Under the pieces are notes generated by a model. The model was not told the DNA's origin, searched no databases, and saw only the letters and a list, made by a program, of their open reading frames with translations. The position numbers were made by a program, and so were the translations under genes. From Chlorobium sp. (lineage in GTDB: Bacteria; Bacteroidota; Chlorobiia; Chlorobiales; Chlorobiaceae), in contig SZXV01000003.1 of NCBI GenBank assembly GCA_005862225.1, forward strand, positions 124,001 through 188,000: a stretch of DNA of 64,000 bases, written 5' to 3'. Shown piece by piece: positions 17,643 to 25,135 of the stretch (the first letter of the stretch is position 1; each line of letters starts with the position of its first letter).

Positions 17643-18391
17643 CTGATGAATAACTCTGAAAAAAGTGTGTTTTTGGACATAAAATCGATCAGCTCTTCGT
17701 CTTTGGTTCTGCGTTTGGCGTAAGCCGTCATTCGGGTGATGTTGAGGGCGTACTTGCTGTAGAGAGTGTTGTAAATATGCTGCAGCTCACTTCCTTGAAA
17801 AGTGCTGAAGAGTTTTTGGTCAACAAAGAGATCGACCAATATTTTTTCGAGTGACGGCGTGGCTATTTTCTTCTCCTTGTCAATGGGTGCTTTGGTTATG
17901 AGAGATTTAACAATGATGGACTCTCTCTCTTCAAAGATGTAACGCTCGATGGTGTTTTCATCAGGAGTTAAAAACAGGTTTTTATAGTGCTCATCCTTCA
18001 GAAAATAAAACGCCGCTTCTGTTGCCGCCGCTTCAGCCTCAACCAACAGCAAGAATCGACCAGGTTGGTGAATCATCCAGTCATTCAGCCATTGGGTGCT
18101 CCAGACGCAAATCCGTGCAGATGGAAACTGCTTCGTGAGTTTTATGGCTATTGCTCGTAGTTTTGGCTCTACCTTCGGGTGAAACTGAGGTTTCGGAGAG
18201 AATGAGTAAACACCTTTTTTGACAGGCATTAACAGGTTTTTTGCTTTAAGCGAATAGAGCCGCCACGCAAAGGTTGAGTCTTTCAAATCAGGTTCAAACG
18301 ACCTGTAAAAGCCCAGCAACTCCTCACGGGTAATGTGGGGATGACGGGAAAACCGCTGTTGTAGCCGTTCTATCATTAAATCTTGTGGCAC
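17639..18391 (-). CDS. AbiE-type antitoxin / winged-helix regulator (DUF6577-like)
   Basis: A 250-residue protein that precedes the AbiEii toxin and overlaps it by ATGA. The N-terminal third looks like a winged helix (ITREELLGFYRSFEPDLKDS, then GVYSF), as in AbiEi antitoxins that repress their own promoter, but the overall sequence resembles the variant class often annotated DUF6577 rather than classical AbiEi. The start is GTG at 18391; an ATG at 18376 is an alternative. The 140 bp upstream would carry the promoter and operator. Confidence 0.75.
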   Translation of the reverse strand: MPQDLMIERLQQRFSRHPHITREELLGFYRSFEPDLKDSTFAWRLYSLKAKNLLMPVKKGVYSFSPKPQFHPKVEPKLRAIAIKLTKQFPSARICVWSTQWLNDWMIHQPGRFLLLVEAEAAATEAAFYFLKDEHYKNLFLTPDENTIERYIFEERESIIVKSLITKAPIDKEKKIATPSLEKILVDLFVDQKLFSTFQGSELQHIYNTLYSKYALNITRMTAYAKRRTKDEELIDFMSKNTLFSELFIR

Positions 18392-18534
18392 GGTAGCTAT
18401 CTTACTACATTAAAAATTAATTAAAGGTATATATTTGTTTTCAAATATAGGCCAGTAAAAGTGGAATGCTGTCCAATATTTGATTTCAGAAATCAGGATG
18501 GACGGGGGAAGTGAAGAAGGCAACATCTATCTTT

Positions 18535-18789
18535 TCAGGCTTGCCAGTCCCAAGGATTGACGACAGAGACAGATAAATCGCTACAGTGATGAATGTTCCG
18601 AGTTGCCAGGATGGCGTTGTGCGCCAAAACAATACCAGCAATAAAAGTGTCACGCATATCTACTGGACGACCACAGGCCTTACGCTTAGCCGCCAATTGT
18701 GCAGATTGACCGTCCAGCCAAGCCACAACCTGCGGGTCGGGCTGCTGCTGCATCAGGCCAGACAAGACGTTGGTGTCCAGAATAATCAT
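18535..18789 (-). pseudogene. FitB/VapC-type PIN toxin with internal deletion
   Basis: An 84-residue frame starting MIILDTNVLSGLM with the first catalytic aspartate at residue 5. At about residue 30 it jumps from the first alpha helix directly to LAAKRKACGRPVDMRD, which belongs near residue 90 of FitB-like toxins, and then keeps a normal end (AILATRNIHHCSDL, NPWD). Roughly 55 residues, including the central glutamate, are missing in frame. Coupled by ATGA to the antitoxin before it. Probably inactive as a nuclease. Confidence 0.75.
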
Positions 18790-19034
18790 GAGCCAAAGCC
18801 CATCGGTTCAATGGGGTTTCCATGGAGTTCAGTTAACGGCTCGGTAAGGCCTATACCTTCAAACCGGGCAGCGATGCTTGAGCCAAGCCCTGGACGAGTT
18901 TGCCCCACGTTGCTGACAGCATTGCACAGAATCTGACGAACCTCTTCCTCCATACTCCAGCCATGTCGGGTAGTACGTACTTTAAGAAGAACATTTATGT
19001 CATCTTCGATATTGCAAACAATAACTTGAGTCAT
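18786..19034 (-). CDS. FitA/VapB-type antitoxin
   Basis: An 82-residue ribbon-helix-helix protein: MTQVIVCNIEDDINVLLK, then HGWSMEEEVRQILCNAV, the signature of FitA-like plasmid-stability antitoxins (GRSxExEVRxIL). The ATG at 19034 has a strong GGAGG about six bases upstream; a longer frame from 19049 lacks one. The C-terminal tail is long and acidic to neutral. Overlaps the toxin start by ATGA. The antitoxin looks intact while the toxin is gutted. Confidence 0.82.
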   Translation of the reverse strand: MTQVIVCNIEDDINVLLKVRTTRHGWSMEEEVRQILCNAVSNVGQTRPGLGSSIAARFEGIGLTEPLTELHGNPIEPMGFGS

Positions 19035-19261
19035 GAGATACCTCCGCATTTAAACAAGATCAGCACTCTATTGGAAAATCGTCTTTATCGTTCGTTTTTT
19101 TTGAGTTTGAGATGCCGCTGCATTGTATTATTTCAGGCAGAATCAATCTGCCGTACCCAACTATTCCATTGAGGTGGCGTGTCGGCTCTTTACATCCACA
19201 AATATATATTGGATGATCATTAAAACAAAATACTCTGAAATTCCAGATCAGCTCCACTGGT

Positions 19262-19533
19262 TTATTGTACTTTTGTACTGACACAGAAGTCTTGTTGTTG
19301 TCTGAACTGTGCCCCTCTCATACTCCGCACACGAAAACCAATAGCCAATATCAGTGGCAAAGCATAGTGCGCTATCAACTATTCTTTACCGTGATTGGCA
19401 GTTGTTCGGAAATTACGAACAACTGAATTTTTCTCTAACTCTTTTTCTTGCAATATATTAGTGATATTTTCGTTGACGCTTGACTTAGAGGTGGCAAAAT
19501 ATCTGACAACTGTTTTTGTGTTAGCCAAGTCAT
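19262..19533 (-). pseudogene. Relic of a RhuM-family (virulence/KilA-N-like) gene
   Basis: Reading from 19533 on the minus strand gives MTWLTQKQLSDIL, then after a one-base loss in a T run ATSKSSVNENITNILQ, ELEKNSVVRNFRTTANHGKE, a TAG stop, and ILAIGFRVRSMRGAQFRQ in the same frame. These are the successive conserved blocks of the N-terminal half of RhuM proteins. One frameshift, one nonsense codon and loss of the whole 3' part make it a relic. Confidence 0.65.
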
Positions 19534-19586
19534 GGGAGGCTCACGAGTGAAGTCCCCCGACCCCACAAACCAAATATTTTTTGCCA

Positions 19587-19861
19587 TCAGCATAAAGGTG
19601 TCACTCGGCTGACAAACAGAAAAGCATCAGGGTTACGAATTGATTCAATGGAAAGATCAATATCCAAAGACGGCCAATACAAGTGCTCTTGGTGATGGAG
19701 TTCTACCTTGCAGATTTTCCCAACGGGAGCCTCTTTGAACCAGGGAAATCAGTGTATGGCTAAAACAGCTCTTCATCCCCGACAAGAATCCATAAGCCAT
19801 AAAGAGAAATATTTGTCACTTCATCGAGGGAAGTGCTGATGCCATGCGTTGTGTCTGTCAT
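19587..19861 (-). pseudogene. Relic of a DUF2442-like small protein gene
   Basis: From ATG at 19861 the minus strand reads MTDTTHGISTSLDEVTNISL, then GLWILVGDEELF, a TAG stop, a one-base frameshift near FPWFKEAP, then KVELHHQEHLYWPSLDIDLS and IESIRNPDAF to a TGA at 19587. The block YWPSLDIDLSIESI is the part resembling DUF2442 proteins, which often accompany toxin-antitoxin or regulatory genes. Two lesions. An open but startless frame (19864-20020, ending LPDNEAA) immediately upstream on the same strand may be its former operon partner; I do not recognise it. Confidence 0.5.
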
Positions 19862-20054
19862 TATGCTGCTTCGTTATCGGGTAAAGGGCTTCGGAGTATA
19901 TCACCACTCGAGTCTATCAAGTGTCGCCCCTTTTTCCTGTGGCTCAATTTTGCTTCGAGAAGGTTTTGCTCCATGTCGTTGATGCTTCTGAGATATTCAT
20001 CGTCGCTTATATTCTCAGATTGCGCCAGTATTGCTCATCTCCCGGTGTGCGCTC

Positions 20055-20230
20055 GGGAAAACGCGAATAACGATTACTCACCAGTTAAAGGCGATGGTGC
20101 AGTATGAGCATATTCTTCTGCTTGAGAAAGGGCGGATTGTGGAGGAGGGTGTGCACTGAGAGTTGTGCTTGGGGATGGTCTTTATCTGCATATGTGGGAG
20201 TTGCTGCATAGAGTGGAGGTCATGGGATGA
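20055..20230 (+). pseudogene. Diverged fragment of the 3' end of a cydC gene
   Basis: On the plus strand the bases encode ITITHQLKAMVQYEHILL, LEKGRIVEEGVH, a TGA with a small frameshift, then GLYLHMWELLHRVEV before a TGA at 20230. This parallels the last 55 residues of the CydC protein at 9545 (ITITHRLKGMEQYDRILV, LEKGRIVEQGVH, GLYRRMWELQHVVEI). By eye the DNA is only about 70-75% identical, so it is a tail from a different cydC rather than a recent local copy. Confidence 0.7.
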
Positions 20231-20354
20231 GGAATTATAGCTTCTCAGATTACATCAAGTAGCACAACAAAAATTACATTGATATTGATTATAATGTTCA
20301 AACAGTATTGAGTGGCGGTTAAATACACAGTAATTCAATTTTGAATATAATTTT

Positions 20355-23300
20355 ATGAATGAATCAATCTCCATCCGTATTCTTGAGAATGATGCGAACC
20401 GCCGGGGTGATCTTTTTGGGCGCCTCATGGCTGATCTTTTTGTGGCACTTGGCTATGAGCAACCCCGCCTCAACATTCATAAGTCAGGTCGTGAGCTGGA
20501 TCTTTCTGCTGACCATCGACTCGAAACTCGACGCGCTGTTGGAGAGTGCAAGGCTACACAAGAAACAACTGGCGGTGCCGACTTGAATAAATTTGTTGGG
20601 GCACTTGATGCAGAGCATGATGACAAAAAACCGGTTACAGGATATTTTATTTCTCTTGCTGGATTCAAAGAAACAGCACGCGAACAGGAAAAAAAGCGGC
20701 CAAGAACTAAAATTGTTACCCTTGCGGGTGCTCAAGTGATTGACGAGTTGGTGAAAGGTCGTATTCTTATTCCCAAGGAACGTGCTACAGAACTTTCTGG
20801 TCGCTGTTGCCCATTACTAAAAGATTGCGTTCTTGATCCCGCAACAGAACTTCTCGCTCACGAACGCGGCTGGATCTGGGCAATCTATTATACTCAGGGC
20901 AAAGAACGAACTCACTTCACGTTAATTCACTCAGATGGCACGCCACTGGCTCGTGCGATTGCAGATGAAGTTATCAAGTCAGATAGCGAATGTGGGGGTA
21001 AAATGTCCAGTATTATATGCATCAACCCTCATCCGCAATCGGAGATAGATGCGGAGATGCCTGTCTTGGAAGCTCTTGCTGCTTACGGCCTATACATTGC
21101 CAACGAGTGTGGTTATATCCAACTTGATGGCCTTCCCGCTGATAGTGATGTTGGCTCACGCCGACTCAGAATCGAAAACCTTTTTGTTCCACTTCACCTT
21201 GATGTAAAAGTTAAGGCAGGTGATGAATGGCGGAAAATGGAACGCCAGTCTATTGGTGCTATGCTTGCAGATCATCCACGACTTGCACTGTTGGCTGCCC
21301 CGGGTGGCGGAAAATCAACGCTTCTTAAAAGGTTAGCTGTTGCTTATGCAGACCCAGAAAGGCGCGAAAAAATTGCTGACAATCTTCCGGCGAACACTTG
21401 GCTGCCACTCTTTTTTCGATGCCGAGAGTTACGCGGCTTAGCCCGTGGCTCCTTTGCTGAATTACTGGATGCCTTGTCGCAGCGCGAACCAGTCAGACAA
21501 CACGCAACAATTTTCCGTGCGCATGTGGATCGTGAATTGCTTGCCGGACGAGTTCTACTTCTTGTTGATGGACTTGATGAAATATCCGATCCTGGTGATA
21601 GAGCGGCATTTGTCTGTACTATCAGAATGGCACTTCAGGCTTATCCCGGTATTGCCGCTGTAATTACTTCGCGCGAGGCTGGTTTTCGACATGTCGCGGC
21701 ACATTTAGCTCCCGTTTGCACTCACGCCACAGTTTCTTTCTTCGATCATGATGATATTCGCCGACTCAGCGTTTCTTGGCATCAGGAAGTTGTTGGTGAT
21801 ACGGAAAAAGTGCGCACGGACGCTGAACAACTTGCACAAACGATTGTCCAGAACGACCGTATTCAACGACTTGCGGTGAACCCGTTATTGCTTACTACGC
21901 TTTTGCTCGTAAAGAGATGGGTTGGTTCGCTCCCGACACGAAGGGCAGTACTTTATGGAAAGGCTGTGGAAGTTCTTCTGATGACATGGAATACTGAGGG
22001 ACATGAACCAATTCCCGACGAAGAAGCGTTGCCGCAGCTTTGTTATGTCGCGGCGGCAATGATGCTCTCAAAAGTAGAAAGAATAAGTCGCCGAGGGTTG
22101 GCTGCCCTGATTCAGGAAGCTCGTGATGTTCTTCCAACGGAACTCGGTTACGTAAAAGGCACCGTTGAAGAATTTATTCACCGGGTCGAAGACCGTAGCA
22201 GCCTTCTTATGATGACCGGGTACGATGTGGAGGAGGGGCAACTGGTTGAGTTTTTCGAATTTCGCCATCTTACCTTTCAGGAGTTTCTTGCAGCCCGTGC
22301 GATGGTCGAAGGGTGGCACCCTGGGCGAAAGGAGCAGGATACTCTTGCAACTGTTCTTGAACCACATTTCGAAGACGAGAAGTGGCGCGAAGTTATCCCA
22401 CTTGCTGCGGTATTGGGCGGAAAGGCGACGGAAGCTCTTATCCAGCTATTGACCGATAATGTTCGAGGAAAAGTTGCCTCGAATGAAACATCGTTTACTG
22501 TGCTTGGCAATTGTTTAGCTGATGAAGCAGCAGCTCGCCCTGAAACCATTCGGGCGGCCATTCGAGAATTGGTGCGTTTCGGCTCACAGTTATATGATCA
22601 ATCATTTGCGATGATGCTTTGTCGAGGGAAATATGGTGTAGAGTTACGCGAAGAAGCTGAGAAGGCCTTCATATCAGTGACCAACGACATAGCCAATCCT
22701 GCAGACGCGTTGATTTTGACACTTCGATCACAAACTTATGTTGGCTTGGATGCTGAACCAATTCATAGAGAAATTGTGAAATTCAATGGCATGTTGCGTA
22801 GCAAAGAAAGGCTTACCCGATGCGCAGGTGCTCTTGGTATTGGGAATATGTGCGCTTACATAGCTGATGAAAGAGTCTTACATGATAAACCCTTAGAGGA
22901 GGCTTTCACCGAAGCAGTGTTATTAATCGAGCCATTATTGTATGAACCGTTTTTACAGGAACAATCCGCAGCCACTTATGCACTTGCATATCTACCCCAA
23001 ATCCACAAGGAGCCGCCACAAGAACCAGATTTGCTTGATCGCCTTATGTGGTTATGGAGGAGCAAAAGCTCAAACGACACAATGCAAAATCTAGCAATAC
23101 GTGCATTGGTCAATCAACCTATTGCCTCTCGACTTCAGGTACGGCGTTGCGTTTCACTTCTTCCCGAAGAAATTGAAAGTATGTTTTATAGGTATGATGA
23201 ATTAAAAGATGGAGATGAAAAAACAGCAACTCTTGTTGTAGCTTGGTATCTGATGGCGCTCACTGACCGTGACCTGAGCACACGAACCCATAAGCTTCTC

Positions 23301-23390
23301 GAAAAAAAGAATGTGTATTTGTCTGATTACGCGAGACAGACTCTTAAATCGCTGCTCGCTCAGCTTGGTGAAAAGCCTCTTGAAAACTAA
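20355..23390 (+). CDS. REase-NACHT protein, bacterial NLR-like anti-phage defence (bNACHT)
   Basis: A 1011-residue intact protein. Residues 1-135 form a restriction-endonuclase-like domain of the Mrr type: RRGDLFGRLMADLF helix, then GRELDL with D49, and GECK with E64 and K66, the PD-(D/E)xK catalytic set. A linker region to about 290 is followed by a NACHT NTPase: Walker A LAAPGGGKST (residues 313-322, first Gly replaced by Ala), Walker B LLLVDGLDEI (401-410), TSREAGFR sensor, LAVNPLLLTTLLL, and the winged-helix end motif FEFRHLTFQEFLAARA (about 634-649). The remaining 360 residues are helical, HEAT-like, and probably sense the trigger. In studied bNACHT proteins sensing of phage activates the N-terminal effector; here that effector would be a DNA nuclease. 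Upstream DNA is AT-rich with no clear ribosome site. Confidence 0.88.
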   Translation: MNESISIRILENDANRRGDLFGRLMADLFVALGYEQPRLNIHKSGRELDLSADHRLETRRAVGECKATQETTGGADLNKFVGALDAEHDDKKPVTGYFISLAGFKETAREQEKKRPRTKIVTLAGAQVIDELVKGRILIPKERATELSGRCCPLLKDCVLDPATELLAHERGWIWAIYYTQGKERTHFTLIHSDGTPLARAIADEVIKSDSECGGKMSSIICINPHPQSEIDAEMPVLEALAAYGLYIANECGYIQLDGLPADSDVGSRRLRIENLFVPLHLDVKVKAGDEWRKMERQSIGAMLADHPRLALLAAPGGGKSTLLKRLAVAYADPERREKIADNLPANTWLPLFFRCRELRGLARGSFAELLDALSQREPVRQHATIFRAHVDRELLAGRVLLLVDGLDEISDPGDRAAFVCTIRMALQAYPGIAAVITSREAGFRHVAAHLAPVCTHATVSFFDHDDIRRLSVSWHQEVVGDTEKVRTDAEQLAQTIVQNDRIQRLAVNPLLLTTLLLVKRWVGSLPTRRAVLYGKAVEVLLMTWNTEGHEPIPDEEALPQLCYVAAAMMLSKVERISRRGLAALIQEARDVLPTELGYVKGTVEEFIHRVEDRSSLLMMTGYDVEEGQLVEFFEFRHLTFQEFLAARAMVEGWHPGRKEQDTLATVLEPHFEDEKWREVIPLAAVLGGKATEALIQLLTDNVRGKVASNETSFTVLGNCLADEAAARPETIRAAIRELVRFGSQLYDQSFAMMLCRGKYGVELREEAEKAFISVTNDIANPADALILTLRSQTYVGLDAEPIHREIVKFNGMLRSKERLTRCAGALGIGNMCAYIADERVLHDKPLEEAFTEAVLLIEPLLYEPFLQEQSAATYALAYLPQIHKEPPQEPDLLDRLMWLWRSKSSNDTMQNLAIRALVNQPIASRLQVRRCVSLLPEEIESMFYRYDELKDGDEKTATLVVAWYLMALTDRDLSTRTHKLLEKKNVYLSDYARQTLKSLLAQLGEKPLEN

Positions 23391-23638
23391 TAACTAAACA
23401 AGAACCAAACTAACTATAAATAGTTTCAGCAATAACAATCAAGTATCCTTGCGGTAAATTTGTTTATTCCTAAACACTCGTAGCAGAAGAGGTTCAAGTC
23501 CTGCAACACCGTTTCACTTGACTGGTTAATAAAATACAGGGATATTGGCTTTCCAGCCATGGCTCAAACCTTATTGGCGTTATCTGAAACAATTATTGTG
23601 ATGGTTGAACCCTTTACACGAAGGTAACAGAAAAAATA
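23391..23638. other. Intergenic stretch with an isolated tRNA T-arm-like sequence
   Basis: No gene is visible here. GGTTCAAGTCC at 23491-23501 matches the T-loop consensus of tRNA exactly, but the flanking arms pair poorly and no D- or anticodon arm precedes it. It could be a scar of integration at a tRNA 3' end or chance. Confidence 0.3.
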
Positions 23639-23956
23639 TTGGCAATGGAAGCTCCTCCATTACAACTATTGGCAGAGGTCTTTGGATATCCGATCAATGA
23701 CCACTCAACCAAAGCTCAACGCTTCCGTGCGCACAAGCTTTGCCCGTTCAACAACAAAATCCCAAATTACACAAAGGACAATGCAAAATATTCTCTTGGC
23801 GTATGCAGTATTTTTCACAACAACCAGCCCCTCAAAACGGTCATCGCTGGCCATGGGCAAAGTTTTCTCTGGTGTTTCAAAATGGAACCATCAACTCACA
23901 TCACCTCATGTTGCAAACCAACAGCAGCAAAAAAACCTCAGGAAAGCGGCCTGTAG
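23639..23956 (+). pseudogene. N-terminal relic resembling a NotI-family restriction endonuclease
   Basis: The first 65 codons (ATG at 23645, MEAPPLQLLAEVFGYPI) carry HKLCPFNNKIPN, a degenerate YTKDNAKYS and GVCSIF, which follow the start of NotI-type endonucleases, where a set of early cysteines binds iron. After about codon 70 the reading frame no longer resembles the family, and the expected ITCPxRF-type block is missing, so it is a truncated relic. The following 230 bp to 24138 show no gene I can support. Confidence 0.45.
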
Positions 23957-24138
23957 ATTAGTGCCGTCAACCTCAGATGGCTCGAACTTAGTCTTCGAGA
24001 AGAGCATGAAGAAATTGACAAGCAACTTTAATGACGCGTCAGGAGTCATCGGAAATATGGATAACATAATTATTTTAATCTCTATGGGTCATATTCCCCG
24101 CCTCTTGAGGCGTAAAGTATTATAGAGTTGTCTTCAAA

Positions 24139-24161
24139 ATACCCCGCTGCTTGCGGCGGGG
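24139..24161. repeat. Palindromic repeat, copy A (terminator-like)
   Basis: A 23-nt sequence with a CCCCGCTGC / GCGGCGGGG stem (one G-T pair) and a tiny loop. It is found again base for base at 61187-61209. Here TTCTTTATT follows it on the plus strand, so it may work as a transcription terminator. It lies between the island and the cbb3 operon. Confidence 0.8.
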
Positions 24162-24223
24162 TTCTTTATTAGCGCTAAGCAGTGGATTATTTTACGACTA
24201 ATAATACGCAAATTCCCGACCAT

Positions 24224-24901
24224 CTAAAACCCCTCCACCACAAACCAAACCCCAGTCGCAATCATAATCACACTGGCCACCCGATAAAACCACATCCGCA
24301 TTCTGCCGCTGATACTATTCACCACCCTACCCACAAGAATCAGCGCTGGCGAGGTGCCGATGCCGAAGAGCATCATCATCAGGGCACCCTGGAGCATTCC
24401 TGCAAAGGGGTGAGGTGCCTCCATGGCGGCGCGGGCGGCGGCAAGGAGGGCGGTGTAGGTGAGGCCGCAGGGGAGAAAGCCGAGGACGATGCCCATGGGG
24501 TAGTAAGCGCCGATGGAGCGCGGGGCTTTGAAGAGCGACATGATCTTTTGGATGAGTGAGTTGCAGGGGGTGCAGCTTTTGGTTAAAGCAGGGAGCGGCA
24601 GCCACTCGGCGGTGGATAGGCCCATGAGGATGATGGAGAGTCCGGCGATGATCATGATGGCTCGCTGGAGCTGCTCGATGGAGGTGGTAAGGACAAGGAA
24701 TGAGCCGGAGAGGCCGACAAGGGCACCGAGGATGGTGTAGGTGGTAATTCGCCCGAGGTTGTAGAGCAGGTGGTGAAGCACTCCCTGCCGGGTTTCGCCG
24801 ACGGTGAAGGCTGCAACAACCGGCCCGCACATGCTGATGCAGTGGCCGAATCCTCCGGCAAGTCCGGAGAGGAGCATGGCGAGAAGGGGAGCGCTGCTCA
24901 T
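24224..24901 (-). CDS. Sulfite exporter TauE/SafE-like membrane protein of the cbb3 operon
   Basis: A 225-residue protein with six hydrophobic segments and the motif GLAGGFGHCISMCGPVV near the start, plus LGFLPCGLTYTALLAA in the middle, as in the DsbD/CcdA-related TauE/SafE proteins found at the end of cco operons. Family relatives are implicated in copper or thiol handling during oxidase assembly. Its ATG overlaps the ccoS stop by 4 bp, so it belongs to the operon. Contains paired cysteines in both motifs that could be redox active or bind metal. Confidence 0.85.
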   Translation of the reverse strand: MSSAPLLAMLLSGLAGGFGHCISMCGPVVAAFTVGETRQGVLHHLLYNLGRITTYTILGALVGLSGSFLVLTTSIEQLQRAIMIIAGLSIILMGLSTAEWLPLPALTKSCTPCNSLIQKIMSLFKAPRSIGAYYPMGIVLGFLPCGLTYTALLAAARAAMEAPHPFAGMLQGALMMMLFGIGTSPALILVGRVVNSISGRMRMWFYRVASVIMIATGVWFVVEGF

Positions 24902-25125
24902 GGGCTTTTTTTCTTAGCGAGCGTTGCGAGAGTCGAGGGCGTTTTGGGATTAGACGGCTTCAGGGGCTTTGCCGCTTTTGCAGGCTCGTCATCATCGTCG
25001 AGCATCCGGTATTTCGGCGCTTCTGGGTCGTCGAACTGGCCGCTTTTGACTGCCCAGATAAAGAGAAACCACGCGGCGACGCCGACAAAAAAACCGATGC
25101 CGATCAGGTAAAAGGTGCTGCTCAT
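24898..25125 (-). CDS. ccoS: cbb3 oxidase maturation protein CcoS
   Basis: A 75-residue protein with one N-terminal membrane helix followed by AVKSGQFDDPEAPKYRML, the CcoS hallmark (W-A-x-x-x-GQFDD), and a basic tail. CcoS is required to insert cofactors (heme and copper) into the catalytic subunit CcoN. Overlaps the TauE/SafE gene and follows ccoI by 10 bp. Confidence 0.94.
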   Translation of the reverse strand: MSSTFYLIGIGFFVGVAAWFLFIWAVKSGQFDDPEAPKYRMLDDDDEPAKAAKPLKPSNPKTPSTLATLAKKKSP

Positions 25126-25135
25126 GGTTGCTTGG

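Noticed and set aside
19060-19284. Minus-strand 74-codon frame starting MSVQKYNKPVE
   Set aside because: Protein-like in parts, but no ribosome site, no recognised family and it runs into the RhuM relic; not enough to call a gene.
19844-20107. Plus-strand 87-codon frame
   Set aside because: Overlaps two better supported relics on both strands and has no domain.
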